From NCBI GenBank assembly GCA_963850345.1, contig CAWKKW010000002.1, positions 372,001 through 436,000 of the forward strand: DNA of 64,000 bases, in the 5' to 3' direction. The notes below the pieces were generated by a model. It made no database searches. It was given only the letters and a program-made list of their open reading frames with translations, and was not told the origin of the DNA. The position numbers were made by a program, and so were the translations under genes. Positions 26,045 through 35,373 of this stretch are shown piece after piece (position 1 is the stretch's first letter; every line of letters starts with the position of its first letter). Source of the stretch: CAWKKW01 sp963850345. Lineage in GTDB: Bacteria > Acidobacteriota > Terriglobia > Terriglobales > Acidobacteriaceae.

Positions 26045-26075
26045 CGCAACACTTTCCTGGAAGGCTTAGAGACGC

Positions 26076-27125
26076 GTGAACATACTGACGTTTCTGTTGT
26101 TGAGCATCTTAAAAGTCGCAGTGGTCACGGTGATTCTGTTGACGGCTGTGGCGTATACGGTTTTGCTGGAGCGCAAGGTGGTGGGGCGCATCCAGAACCG
26201 TTGGGGACCGAGCCGGGTGGGCCCGTTTGGGTTGCTGCAGCCCTTGGCGGACGGGATCAAGCTATTTCTCAAAGAAGACCTGATGCCGACCGACGTGAAC
26301 CGGTCGCTCTACATTCTCGCGCCGATCATTGCGCTGGCCTGCGCGCTGCTTTCGATTTCGATGGTGCCGTTTGGCGCTTCGGTCAAGGTGAAGGGCGTCG
26401 ATATTTTTCAGATCGCCGATCTGAATATCGGCCTGCTGGTGATTCTCGGCATCACGTCGGTGGGCGTGTACGGGATCGCGCTGTCGGGCTGGGCCTCGAA
26501 TAACAAGTATTCCCTGCTGGGCTCGATGCGCGCGAGTGCGCAGCTGATTAGCTATGAACTGGCGCTGGGGCTCTCGCTGGTCGGTGTGGTGTTGCGCGCG
26601 GGTTCGCTGCGGCTGCGAGACATTGTGGACGTGCAGTCGGCGCACGGCCTTATTTCGTGGAACATCTTCGGCGGCTTTCAACTGATCGCCTTCTTCATCT
26701 ACCTGACCGCAGCGTACGCTGAGACCAATCGTGCTCCCTTTGATCTGCCGGAGGCCGAGACAGAACTAACGGCCGGGTACCACACCGAATACAGCTCGAT
26801 GAAGTTCGCCATGTTCTTCATGGCGGAATACGCCAACATGATCACGGTAAGCTGCGTAGCGACGCTGCTGTTTCTGGGCGGATGGGCGAGCCCCTTCGGA
26901 CATCTCCTCCCTGACTTTGGCGGACCCGTGGTGATTGCGCTCTTGCCGGTGTTCTGGTTTGTGGTGAAGGTGCTGTTCTTTCTCTTCCTGTACATCTGGG
27001 TGCGCGGCACGCTGCCACGTTTCCGCTATGACCAGCTGATGAGTTTCGGCTGGAAGTATCTTCTGCCACTAGCGGTCGCTAACATCATCGGGACGAGCCT
27101 GTGGCTCGCCCTGCGAAGCACTTAG
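26076..27125 (+). CDS. nuoH: NADH-quinone oxidoreductase subunit H
   Basis: NuoH is the eight-helix membrane subunit that forms the entry of the quinone chamber. The start is GTG 26076. Conserved parts: LERKVVGRIQNRWGPSRVGP, LQPLADGIKLFLKED, SLLGSMRASAQLISYELALG, and the loop AETNRAPFDLPEAETELTAGYHTEYSSMKFAMFF with its Glu cluster. 349 residues. Normally nuoI follows directly; here 80 bases of non-coding sequence lead to nuoJ. Confidence 0.96.
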   Translation: MNILTFLLLSILKVAVVTVILLTAVAYTVLLERKVVGRIQNRWGPSRVGPFGLLQPLADGIKLFLKEDLMPTDVNRSLYILAPIIALACALLSISMVPFGASVKVKGVDIFQIADLNIGLLVILGITSVGVYGIALSGWASNNKYSLLGSMRASAQLISYELALGLSLVGVVLRAGSLRLRDIVDVQSAHGLISWNIFGGFQLIAFFIYLTAAYAETNRAPFDLPEAETELTAGYHTEYSSMKFAMFFMAEYANMITVSCVATLLFLGGWASPFGHLLPDFGGPVVIALLPVFWFVVKVLFFLFLYIWVRGTLPRFRYDQLMSFGWKYLLPLAVANIIGTSLWLALRST

Positions 27126-27205
27126 CCGGTGAGTTACAATTTCCTTTCCGGTTGTGTTACCCAACGCTGTTCCCTGTCTAACTCCGGCGAGCGGCTGAAA
27201 GCATC

Positions 27206-27700
27206 ATGCATCTAGTCTTGTTCCTCATCTTTGGCGGGCTGTGTGTGGCGGGAGCGTTGAATCTTCTGCTCCAGCGGCACCCTATCAACAGCGCGCTCTC
27301 GCTGATAGTGGTAATGACATCGCTGGCGGTGCTGTACCTGCTGCTGGGCGCGGAGTTCCTGGCCGCGGCGCAGGTCATCGTGTATTCCGGCGCAATCATG
27401 GTGTTGTTCACGTTTGTGATCATGCTGTTAAATGCGGGCAAGGAAGAGCGCACGCATGGAAGCAATGCGGCCTACGTGATTGGTATTCCTGGAGTGGCTG
27501 CACTGTTTTGCCTGCTGTCGTTTGTGTTTCTGTCACAGGGCAGTCACCTCGGCCGCGCGCGACTAGGCGACTACCTGGTGACGACTACGGATCTGAGCAA
27601 GGTACTCTTCCGGGATCTGCTGTTGCCCTTTGAAGTGACCTCGGTGCTGATCCTGATCGCCATTCTCGGCGCGGTTGCGCTGGCGCGGAAGGAGCACTGA
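27206..27700 (+). CDS. nuoJ: NADH-quinone oxidoreductase subunit J
   Basis: NuoJ is a five-helix membrane-arm subunit. The 164 residues show the family pattern NLLLQRHPINSALSLIVVMTSLAVLYLLLGAEFLAAAQVIVYSGAIMVLFTFVIMLLN, with the pi-bulge-type helix YSGAIMVLF, and a C-terminal helix VTSVLILIAILGAVALARK. nuoK starts 4 bases after its stop. The gene follows nuoH directly in this operon because nuoI is missing. Confidence 0.94.
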   Translation: MHLVLFLIFGGLCVAGALNLLLQRHPINSALSLIVVMTSLAVLYLLLGAEFLAAAQVIVYSGAIMVLFTFVIMLLNAGKEERTHGSNAAYVIGIPGVAALFCLLSFVFLSQGSHLGRARLGDYLVTTTDLSKVLFRDLLLPFEVTSVLILIAILGAVALARKEH

Positions 27701-27704
27701 GCGA

Positions 27705-28025
27705 ATGGTGCCTCTCTCTTACTACCTGGTGCTCAGTGCAATTCTGTTCTCGATCGGCGTTGGCGCATTTCTAATCAAGCGCAACATCATCACCGTGTTC
27801 ATGGCGATCGAACTGATGCTCAATGGAGTCAACCTGAGCTTTGTTGCGTTTGCGCGGCAGTGGAGCCAGGTGACCGGGCACATTCAGGTCAACGGTCAGA
27901 TCTTTGTTTTCTTCGTCATGGTGGTGGCGGCGGCTGAAGCAGCTGTGGGGCTGGCCATCATCATTGCAATCTTCCGTTCGCGGAACACTCTCAACGTAGA
28001 CCAAGTGGACCTGATGAAACTATGA
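27705..28025 (+). CDS. nuoK: NADH-quinone oxidoreductase subunit K
   Basis: NuoK is a three-helix subunit with the two conserved membrane Glu of the proton path. The 106 residues begin MVPLSYYLVLSAILFSIG. The Glu are seen in MAIELMLNGVNLSF (first) and VVAAAEAAVGLAI (second). Overlaps nuoL by ATGA. The start at ATG 27705 matches the usual family N-terminus; an upstream extension would overlap nuoJ. Confidence 0.95.
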   Translation: MVPLSYYLVLSAILFSIGVGAFLIKRNIITVFMAIELMLNGVNLSFVAFARQWSQVTGHIQVNGQIFVFFVMVVAAAEAAVGLAIIIAIFRSRNTLNVDQVDLMKL

Positions 28026-30085
28026 ACAGCTCTCCTTCGCTCTACCTCTGGTGGATTCCGCTGCTTCCCTTCGCCGGCTTCCTGGTGAACGGATTCTTTG
28101 GCCGCAGGTTGCCGAAGCCGCTGGTGAGTGCGATTGCGTTGCTAGCCTCCGGCGCGGCGTTCGCGCTGGTGGTGAACATCGCGATCCACTTCGGACAGCT
28201 CACACTGCCGCATGTGGAGTCGCTGGCAGTGCCGTTTGTGCAGGCAGGCACCTTTCATGCCGATTTCACCTTCGCGCTCGATCAGCTCACGCTCATTATG
28301 CTGCTGGTGGTCACCGGCGTGGGCTTCCTGATCCACCTCTACTCGGTGGGCTACATGGCCGAAGAGGAAGGCTACTGGCGATTTTTCGCGTATCTCAACC
28401 TCTTCATGTTCTTCATGCTGACGCTGGTGCTGGCGGAGAATTTCCTGCTGATGTTTGTGGGCTGGGAGGGCGTGGGCCTGGCGTCGTACCTGTTGATCGG
28501 TTTCTACTTCAATCGGAACTCGGCGGCGAATGCGGGCAAGAAAGCATTCATCGTGAACCGCATCGGCGACTTCGGATTTCTGCTGGCGATGTTTCTGCTG
28601 ATTGCACATTTTGGAACGCTGAGTTTCAGCAGCGTGTTCCAGCAGGTCGCGCGGCATCCTGAACTGCAGGGGGGATTTCTAACGGCGATTGCCTTATTCC
28701 TGGTATTGGGAGCGACCGGCAAGTCAGCGCAGATTCCTCTGTATGTTTGGCTGCCGGATGCCATGGAAGGCCCGACGCCGGTGTCGGCACTGATCCACGC
28801 GGCCACGATGGTGACGGCGGGCATCTACATGGTCGCGCGCACGCATGCGATTTTTGACCGATCCCCGTTTGCGTTGTCGGTAGTGGCGGTGATTGGCGCG
28901 GCGACGGCGTTTTTTGCGGCGACCATCGCGCTGGTGCAGACGGATATCAAGAGGGCGCTGGCCTATTCCACCGTGTCGCAGCTGGGATACATGTTTTTGG
29001 CGTGCGGCGTAGCGGCGTATTCGTCGGCGATCTTCCATTTGTTGACGCATGCGTTCTTCAAGGCGCTGCTGTTTCTCGCCGCCGGATCGGTGATTCACGC
29101 GATGAGCGGCGAGCAGGACATGCGCCACATGGGCGGGCTGCGGAAGGCCATTCCCATAACGACGTGGACCATGTTTGCGGGCGTGCTGGCGATCTCGGGT
29201 ATTTTCCCGTTCGCGGGGTTCTTCAGCAAGGACGAGATTCTAGCCCAGGTATTTCTTTCCCCGCATGGCGGTCCCGTGCTGTGGGTTGTGGGCTTCGTGA
29301 CCGCGCTGCTGACATCGGTCTACATGTTTCGGCTTTGGTACCTGACATTTTCCGGAGAACGGCGTACGCAATCGGCGGGTTCGCATACTCCGGAGCCCGG
29401 TCACGCAGCGGAGCCGACGCACGGACATAGAGTACATGAGAGTGGCTGGCTGATGCTGACGCCGCTGGTGGTGCTGGCGGTCTTATCGCTGGTCGGCGGC
29501 TGGATCGGCTGGCCGGAGGCGCTCCACGGGTCGAATCACTTCGCGCATTTCCTCGATCCGGTCTTCAGCGCACCGCACCTGTCATTGGAAGCGGCGAGCA
29601 TGACAATGAATTCGACTCCCGGGTCTGTCGTGGGCACCTCGCCGTCGCATGCGGAAGCGCACGGCAATCCGCAGACCGAGTTGTTGCTGAGCGGCTTGTC
29701 GCTTTTAGTGGCGCTGCTGGGCTGGTTCCTTGCGGACCTGCTGTACCGCAGGCGCCCTGACCTGCCGGCGAAGTTTGCCGAGCAGTCGCGCGCGCTGTAC
29801 CGCCTGCTGGCCGGCAAATACTGGGTGGATGAGATGTATGGCGCGGTGATCATAGCTCCGTTTCTGTTCCTGTCGAAGTATGGGCTGTGGCGCGCGGTAG
29901 ACAACGGCGTGATCGATGGCGGCGGCTACGCCGCAGCCGGTTCGGCGGCAGGATTGGGCGCGATTGTGCGGCGGATTCAGTCGGGAAATCTGCGCTCGTA
30001 CGCGGGATGGCTGGTGTTTGGAGCAGCGGGCTTGTTGCTGCTGATCTATTTCGGATTTGGGGCGCATGCTCCATCGCGTTTCTAG
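28022..30085 (+). CDS. nuoL: NADH-quinone oxidoreductase subunit L
   Basis: NuoL is the distal antiporter-like proton-pumping subunit with the long lateral helix. The 687 residues contain the antiporter signature (MFVGWEGVGLASYLLIGFYF with key Glu), the broken-helix region LPDAMEGPTPVSALIHAATMVTAGIYMVAR and the KRALAYSTVSQLGYMFLACG lysine helix. HAFFKALLFLAAGSVIHAM also matches. The C-terminal 150 residues include a His-rich soluble loop (EPGHAAEPTHGHRVHE) and the lateral and anchoring helices. Overlaps nuoK; nuoM follows after 21 bases. Full length. Confidence 0.96.
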   Translation: MNSSPSLYLWWIPLLPFAGFLVNGFFGRRLPKPLVSAIALLASGAAFALVVNIAIHFGQLTLPHVESLAVPFVQAGTFHADFTFALDQLTLIMLLVVTGVGFLIHLYSVGYMAEEEGYWRFFAYLNLFMFFMLTLVLAENFLLMFVGWEGVGLASYLLIGFYFNRNSAANAGKKAFIVNRIGDFGFLLAMFLLIAHFGTLSFSSVFQQVARHPELQGGFLTAIALFLVLGATGKSAQIPLYVWLPDAMEGPTPVSALIHAATMVTAGIYMVARTHAIFDRSPFALSVVAVIGAATAFFAATIALVQTDIKRALAYSTVSQLGYMFLACGVAAYSSAIFHLLTHAFFKALLFLAAGSVIHAMSGEQDMRHMGGLRKAIPITTWTMFAGVLAISGIFPFAGFFSKDEILAQVFLSPHGGPVLWVVGFVTALLTSVYMFRLWYLTFSGERRTQSAGSHTPEPGHAAEPTHGHRVHESGWLMLTPLVVLAVLSLVGGWIGWPEALHGSNHFAHFLDPVFSAPHLSLEAASMTMNSTPGSVVGTSPSHAEAHGNPQTELLLSGLSLLVALLGWFLADLLYRRRPDLPAKFAEQSRALYRLLAGKYWVDEMYGAVIIAPFLFLSKYGLWRAVDNGVIDGGGYAAAGSAAGLGAIVRRIQSGNLRSYAGWLVFGAAGLLLLIYFGFGAHAPSRF

Positions 30086-30106
30086 AAGGATGAGGCAAGG
30101 ATTGCT

Positions 30107-31660
30107 TTGGTGTTGACCGACTCCATATTGACGCTGACCACCCTGGTACCGGCTGCCGGTGCGGTGGTGGTTGCTTTGCTGCCGCGGCGCGGACACACGA
30201 TCCAATGGTTTACGCTGCTGGTTTCGCTGGCTACGTTTGGGCTCTCCCTGCACTTGCCCGCGCACTTCGTTTACGGCCACGCGGGATTTCAGTTTGAAGA
30301 AAATCATCCGTGGATTGCGAGTCCGGCAATTCGGTATCACCTCGGCGTGGACGGCATCTCGATGTGGCTGGTGGTGCTGACGGCGTTCCTCGCACCGATC
30401 GGCGTGCTGGCGTCGTGGAGTGCGATCGAGACACGTACTAAGGAGTTCTACTTCCTCTTCCTGCTGCAACAGACGGCGATGATCGGCGTCTTCGTCTCGC
30501 TCGACCTGTTCTTGTACTACGGCTTCTGGGAGCTGTCGCTGGTGCCGATGGCGATCTTGATCGCCATGTTTGGACGCGGCCGCGGGCCGCAGGCGGCGCT
30601 CAAGTTTTTCGTCTACACGTTTTTGCCATCAGCGCTTTTTCTGGTGGCGATTCTGTGGCTGTATGCCAAGGCGGGCACCTTCGACTTTGTGCAACTGCAA
30701 CAGTTACTTGCAGGCGGCACGCTGGCGCTCGCACCCAAGGCCCTGTTCTGGGCCTCGTTGGCCTTCCTGGTCGCGTTCGCGGTGAAGGTTCCGGTGTTTC
30801 CGCTGCACGGTTGGCTGGGCGACACGTTCAGTGAAGCGCCGACGGCGATGGCCATGGTGGTGGCAGGCAAGCTCGGACTGTATTCCATTCTGCGATTCAA
30901 TCTCGGCCTGTTCCCTGTGCAGGCGCGGCAAGTGGCTCCGTGGATGATCGCGCTGGCAGTGATCGGCATTCTGTATGGCGCGAGCGTGGCGCTGGTGCAG
31001 AAGGATCTCAAGCGGCTGGTGGCGTACTCGACGGTGAGTCATCTGAGTTTCTGCACGCTGGGGATCTTTTGTTTCTCGATCGCCGGAACAGACGGGGCGG
31101 TCTACCAGATCCTCAACCACGGCATCTCAGGCTCGGCGCTTTTTGTGCTGCTCGGCATTCTGTATGAGCGGTATGGAACGTATGAGATTTCGGCGTATGG
31201 CGGACTGGCGGCGCGCCTGCCGCAGATGGTGACGCTGTTTGTGATCACCAGCCTGTCGCTGATCGGGCTGCCGATGCTCAATGGATTCGTCGGCGAGTTC
31301 CTGGTGTTGAGTGGCAGCTTCGCAAACCATCCGATCTGGATCGGATTCGCAACGATCGGAGTGATTCTGAGCGCGGCGTACATGTTGTGGATGATTCAGC
31401 GGGTCTTTTATGGCCCGACTTCTTCGCTGGTTTCGGGACGGACGACGCGGGACCTGGTGTTCCGCGAGCACGTAGCGGTGTGGCCGATGGCGCTGCTGAT
31501 GTTGGTCATGGGAGTGGCTTCGCCGTACTGGATTCAGGCGATTGATGGCGCAGTGACGGCGGTATTGCAAGGACCCTCGGCGCGGGTCACTGCGACCGAG
31601 TCCTCGAAACGAAATGTAACGTTGCCGGTGACGCAACCGGTGCTAGCGGAGCAGCGATGA
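30107..31660 (+). CDS. nuoM: NADH-quinone oxidoreductase subunit M
   Basis: NuoM is a proton-pumping antiporter-like subunit. The 517 residues show the conserved Glu in YYGFWELSLVPMAILIAMFG, the Lys and His region FAVKVPVFPLHGWLGDTFSEAPTAMAMVVAG, and KDLKRLVAYSTVSHLSFCTLGIF. No ATG is available. TTG 30107, GTG 30110 or TTG 30113 could start translation, all a few bases after AAGGATGAGGCAAGG. The stop overlaps the nuoN start (ATGA). The order nuoL-M-N is canonical. Confidence 0.95.
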   Translation: MVLTDSILTLTTLVPAAGAVVVALLPRRGHTIQWFTLLVSLATFGLSLHLPAHFVYGHAGFQFEENHPWIASPAIRYHLGVDGISMWLVVLTAFLAPIGVLASWSAIETRTKEFYFLFLLQQTAMIGVFVSLDLFLYYGFWELSLVPMAILIAMFGRGRGPQAALKFFVYTFLPSALFLVAILWLYAKAGTFDFVQLQQLLAGGTLALAPKALFWASLAFLVAFAVKVPVFPLHGWLGDTFSEAPTAMAMVVAGKLGLYSILRFNLGLFPVQARQVAPWMIALAVIGILYGASVALVQKDLKRLVAYSTVSHLSFCTLGIFCFSIAGTDGAVYQILNHGISGSALFVLLGILYERYGTYEISAYGGLAARLPQMVTLFVITSLSLIGLPMLNGFVGEFLVLSGSFANHPIWIGFATIGVILSAAYMLWMIQRVFYGPTSSLVSGRTTRDLVFREHVAVWPMALLMLVMGVASPYWIQAIDGAVTAVLQGPSARVTATESSKRNVTLPVTQPVLAEQR

Positions 31661-33162
31661 CGCAAGGCGCACAGTTCCTCCGCATTTTGCCCGAGGTGAT
31701 CCTTACCATCACCGGCGTGGCGATCATGATGATCGACCCGCTGCTGGCGCGGCTGAGCAGCCGCAGAGGTTTGGGATGGCTTGCGATCGTGGGCGCGTTG
31801 CTGGCGCTGGTGGCCAGCCTGCAGCAGATGCAACTTGCGCCAGGCACGGCTTACTACGGACTGGTGCAGACCGATGCCTTCAGCATCTTCTTTCATGTTC
31901 TGATTACAAGCATCATCCTGGTGTCGCTGCTGGTCTCGATGGACAGCTTCGACAAGACCAGCGAGCATCAAGGCGAGTTCTTCGCGCTCGTGGTCTTTGG
32001 CGCGGTGGGCATGCTGCTGATGTCGAGCGCAATGGAACTGCTGCTGGTGTTTATCGGACTCGAGATTTCGTCGATCTCGACTTACATCCTCGCCGGCTTC
32101 CGCAAGCGGAGCGCCAAGAGTCCGGAATCGTCGCTGAAGTATTTCCTGCTGGGATCGTTTGCGACCGCCTTCTTTCTTTATGGCATTGCGCTGATCTTCG
32201 GAGCGACGGGTTCGACCAACATAGGTGTCATCGCCGCGGCCTTGCCACACACTACAACACCGTTGTTTGCTGTGGTTGGGCTGGGCATGATTCTGATCGG
32301 CCTGGGGTTTAAGGTATCGGCCGCGCCGTTCCATGTATGGACCCCGGATGTGTACGAAGGCGCGCCTTCTCCTGTGGTCGGGCTGATGTCTACTGCACCC
32401 AAGGCTGCGGCCTTCGCCGTGCTGCTACGCATCGTGTATGGAGCGTTCCCGCAATCGCATAGCAGCTGGGTTCCACTGCTGTGGCTGATGGCGGCGATCT
32501 CGATGACCCTCGGAAACTTTGGCGCGTTGCGTCAGCAAAATGTGAAGCGGATGATGGCGTATTCGTCGATCGCGCACGCAGGCTATTTGCTGGTGGCGTT
32601 TACGGCCCTGTCGGCGGATGGCGTGGCTGCGGCAAGTTTCTATGCCGTAGCGTACGCGGCGATGAATGTGGGTGTCTTCGCCGTGATCAGTCATGCCGGC
32701 GGGCAGGATGAGCGCTACGCATTGCTGTCGGATTACCGTGGCATCGCGTACCGGTCGCCGTTGCTGGGCGGAGTGTTGGCCTTCTTCCTGATATCGCTCA
32801 TTGGTATTCCCTTCACTGGCGGATTTTTCGGCAAGTTTTATGTCTTCGCGGCAGCGCTGCATTCGGGCATGGTGTGGCTCGCGATTCTTGGCCTGGTGAA
32901 CAGCGGCATCGCGGCCTACTACTATCTCCGGCTGTTGACCACGGCTTACACGAAGCCGGACGAGAATCTTCCCATGTACGCGATTCCGCGGATCACGATG
33001 CCGATGCTGGTGGCTCTGCTGCTGACGGTCGCGGCTACACTGGTGCTGGGCATCGCGCCGGGAAGAATTCTGGCGCGGGCGCAAGCGGGCGCGGCGACGT
33101 ATCCGCAGTTCGCGCCGAAGACGGATACCACTACTCCGGCGGCGGCTTCGCTTCCGCAGTAA
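31657..33162 (+). CDS. nuoN: NADH-quinone oxidoreductase subunit N
   Basis: NuoN is the proximal antiporter-like subunit and the last gene of the operon. The 501 residues include MELLLVFIGLEISSISTYILAGF, FHVWTPDVYEGAPSPVVGLMSTAPKAAAF and NVKRMMAYSSIAHAGYLLV, with the lysines of the half-channels. The C-terminus has an extra soluble Ala/Thr/Pro-rich tail of about 20 residues. It is convergent with the ABC permease gene, 27 bases away. I see no clear terminator between them. Confidence 0.95.
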   Translation: MTQGAQFLRILPEVILTITGVAIMMIDPLLARLSSRRGLGWLAIVGALLALVASLQQMQLAPGTAYYGLVQTDAFSIFFHVLITSIILVSLLVSMDSFDKTSEHQGEFFALVVFGAVGMLLMSSAMELLLVFIGLEISSISTYILAGFRKRSAKSPESSLKYFLLGSFATAFFLYGIALIFGATGSTNIGVIAAALPHTTTPLFAVVGLGMILIGLGFKVSAAPFHVWTPDVYEGAPSPVVGLMSTAPKAAAFAVLLRIVYGAFPQSHSSWVPLLWLMAAISMTLGNFGALRQQNVKRMMAYSSIAHAGYLLVAFTALSADGVAAASFYAVAYAAMNVGVFAVISHAGGQDERYALLSDYRGIAYRSPLLGGVLAFFLISLIGIPFTGGFFGKFYVFAAALHSGMVWLAILGLVNSGIAAYYYLRLLTTAYTKPDENLPMYAIPRITMPMLVALLLTVAATLVLGIAPGRILARAQAGAATYPQFAPKTDTTTPAAASLPQ

Positions 33163-33189
33163 GCCTGTTCGTAATCCGGACTACCTGTT

Positions 33190-33888
33190 TTATTCCGCAG
33201 TCAGGTTCAGGTCGCGGCGTTCGAAGATCCAGCAGGACGCCGCGAAGATCACACCAGCCAACAACAGGGTCAACGCTATATCGAATGGGTGGGTTGCGGC
33301 TGCGCTTCGGCGACTAAGGCCGATCTGCGGCATAGCGACGAGCAGACGTCCCGCCCCCGGCACGGACCATTGCAACGTGAGCCAGACTGCCGCCGCAGCG
33401 CTCGCCATGGTGGCAATTGAGGCGAGCACGTACTGAAGGAATATTGAATAGAAGAGGCTGACCGCGCCGATCCAGACACCCACGGTGAGTTGCAGCGCAG
33501 CCATCTGCCAGACTCCGTCGGCTGAGCGCGAGACGGAAGCGGCGAGCACCGAGCCACTGATGATGAAGCCGACGACGTACAAGGCGAGAGGAATCCACGC
33601 CGCGAGCAGGAGCGCTGCCAGGTATGCGCGGCGGCCGACTGCGCGGGAGAGAACACCGACGATACGGCGAGAGCGCTGTTCGTTGCCGAGTTGCGCGCTG
33701 CCGTTGACCGCGACCAGGGCGAGACCATAGAGACATTCCTGGTGGAGCATGGAGACCACGTCGGCGACATCGGGGCGGTCCGCCGGAAACAGCAGGATCG
33801 CGGCCATGGCATACGGCCACAGAAAGAGCAGCAGGAAGAGCCAGCGGTTTTGCCAGAGCAGGCGCTCGACGATGGACCAGATCTTCAT
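33190..33888 (-). CDS. ABC transporter permease (ABC-2-like)
   Basis: A 232-residue integral membrane protein with about six hydrophobic segments (WLFLLLFLWPYAMAAILLF, AYLAALLLAAWIPLALYVVGF, and others). Its start ATG 33888 overlaps the stop of the ATPase gene (ATGA). The partner ATPase and the general build are of exporter type, like ABC-2 permeases that move drugs, lipids or polysaccharide. Sequence similarity to a named family is weak, so the substrate is unknown. Ends 27 bases from nuoN, convergent. Confidence 0.78.
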   Translation of the reverse strand: MKIWSIVERLLWQNRWLFLLLFLWPYAMAAILLFPADRPDVADVVSMLHQECLYGLALVAVNGSAQLGNEQRSRRIVGVLSRAVGRRAYLAALLLAAWIPLALYVVGFIISGSVLAASVSRSADGVWQMAALQLTVGVWIGAVSLFYSIFLQYVLASIATMASAAAAVWLTLQWSVPGAGRLLVAMPQIGLSRRSAAATHPFDIALTLLLAGVIFAASCWIFERRDLNLTAE

Positions 33889-34823
33889 CGCGGCGGCTCC
33901 GGCTTGGCGGGCGAATCGACGGGGCTGGTGGAATCGTTGGCCGGTCTGGTCCATTCGACGAAGAGCTCTTCGAGGCTACGGTGAACGGGATTGACGCTGA
34001 CCAGTTCCGCGCCTTCGCTCCACGCGGCTTCGATGGTGGCGCGCTGGTCGGCGGGATCGAGGATGAGTTCGGCTGTGCCTGTGGTGGTCTGGATGCCGTA
34101 GCGGCGCAGGAGTTCGGATGTAGGGCGAAGCCCGCGCAGGTTGACGCTGACCTTCTGGCTTGAGCGCGTGAGTTCGTGAACGGTACCCTCGCGCAGCAGT
34201 TGACCTCGATGCAGAAAGGCGATGCGGTCGCAGATCAATTCGACTTCGGTCAGCTGGTGCGAACTGAAGAGGATGCTCTTGCCCTCTGCGCGGGCGGTGC
34301 GCAGGAGTTCGCGAAGCTCGAGCACGCCCGGCGGATCGAGAGCCGACGTGGGCTCATCGAGGATGAGGAGTTCCGGATCGTTGACCAGGGCCTGCGCGAG
34401 GCCGAGCCGCTGCTGCATGCCGCGGGAGAAGCGCCGGGCGTCGTTGGCGACAGCGCCGAGGTCGAGGCGGGAGAGGAGTTCTCGCGCGCGATGGCGGAGC
34501 CGTGGGTTGCGCATGCCGTTGAGCTTCCCAGCGAATTCGACTGCGTGCAGAGCGGAGCCGGCGAAGAACGTCGGCGCGTCGGAGACAAAGCCGACGCGGG
34601 CGCGCGTGGCGGCGTGCCCGAAGGGCGCGTTCAGCAGCAGACCGGTTCCCGCGGTAGGGCGAATGAATCCCAGCGCGAGGTGGATAGCCGTGGTCTTGCC
34701 TGCGCCGTTGGGGCCGACGAGGCCGAGGATCTCGCCCGGCGCGAGCGCGAGCGTAAGACGATCCAGAGCCAGCTGGCGCGGGTAGCGCTTCGAAACGGCA
34801 AGAAACTCGAGAGTGGAAGTCAT
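33885..34823 (-). CDS. ABC transporter ATP-binding protein
   Basis: A 312-residue ATPase with Walker A GPNGAGKTTAIHLALG, Q-loop region FVSDAPTF, signature FSRGMQQRLGLAQ, Walker B LLILDEPTSALDPPG and switch His in LFSSHQLTEVE. The C-terminal 90 residues form the extra domain common in exporter ATPases of the DrrA/CcmA group. It drives the adjacent permease. The gene starts at 34823, downstream of the terminator of the atp genes, so it has its own promoter in the 34824-34865 gap or just inside. Confidence 0.92.
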   Translation of the reverse strand: MTSTLEFLAVSKRYPRQLALDRLTLALAPGEILGLVGPNGAGKTTAIHLALGFIRPTAGTGLLLNAPFGHAATRARVGFVSDAPTFFAGSALHAVEFAGKLNGMRNPRLRHRARELLSRLDLGAVANDARRFSRGMQQRLGLAQALVNDPELLILDEPTSALDPPGVLELRELLRTARAEGKSILFSSHQLTEVELICDRIAFLHRGQLLREGTVHELTRSSQKVSVNLRGLRPTSELLRRYGIQTTTGTAELILDPADQRATIEAAWSEGAELVSVNPVHRSLEELFVEWTRPANDSTSPVDSPAKPEPPR

Positions 34824-34865
34824 GTGGCTGCCGAGAGTCGCCGGGGTGGTTGGGATTCGCGCACA

Positions 34866-34897
34866 GAAAGAAAACGGCCCCCGGCGAACCGGAGGCC
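34866..34897 (-). terminator. Rho-independent terminator of the atp genes
   Basis: Read on the minus strand: GGCCTCCGG, a UUCG tetraloop, CCGGGGGCC (9 base pairs, one U-G), then GTTTTCTTTCT. It lies 24 bases after the atpE stop, so the atp transcript ends before the ABC genes. Confidence 0.85.
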
Positions 34898-34920
34898 TGA
34901 TTCCTAAGTGCGTGAGCCGG

Positions 34921-35223
34921 TTACTTCACTTTCAAGAAGATGATGACGAGCGTGAACAGCGTGAGCGACTCGATGAAGGCCAGACCCAGAACGAGCAGGA
35001 GCTGGATACCGGCGCGAGCTCCGGGGTTGCGGGCAAGGGCCTCGGTGGCCGAAGCGGTGGCGCGACCCTGGCCGAGTCCGCAAAGACCGGCCGCAATGGC
35101 CATGCCGATACCGGCGCCAATGGGAACCAGGCTGGCGGCTTGGCCTTCGCCTGTCTGTGCAAAGGCCGGAGTGGCCAGCAACAGGACAGACAGTGTCATG
35201 AACAGATATTGCAGTTTACGCAT
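34921..35223 (-). CDS. atpE: ATP synthase F0 subunit c
   Basis: Subunit c is the ring-forming proteolipid. Start ATG 35223 gives 100 residues. The first 22 look like a signal sequence (MRKLQYLFMTLSVLLLATPAFAQ), as in some long c subunits. Then come the two helices: GAGIGMAIAAGLCGLGQG and IQLLLVLGLAFIESLTLFTLVI. The ion-binding Glu is E85 (FIES). Gln52 occupies the place of the Na-ligand Gln of Na-type rings, but the rest of that motif (Thr, Tyr) is missing, so a proton-type ring is more likely. The polar loop is ARNPGA, where RQP is usual. Downstream of atpB by 150 bases and followed by a terminator. atpF and later genes are absent here. Confidence 0.93.
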   Translation of the reverse strand: MRKLQYLFMTLSVLLLATPAFAQTGEGQAASLVPIGAGIGMAIAAGLCGLGQGRATASATEALARNPGARAGIQLLLVLGLAFIESLTLFTLVIIFLKVK

Positions 35224-35373
35224 ACACTCTCCTGCTTCCGTAAGAATTGCCGCTAGTGGGTGGTTGAGGCTCACCGTGCTGGCCCCCTCACGCTGGCGGC
35301 GTTCCTGCCGGAGTGGAAGCGGGTCTCCGGCAGAGAAACCCTGAGTACCCGCCATGTGCGGCGGGCGTTGGTG

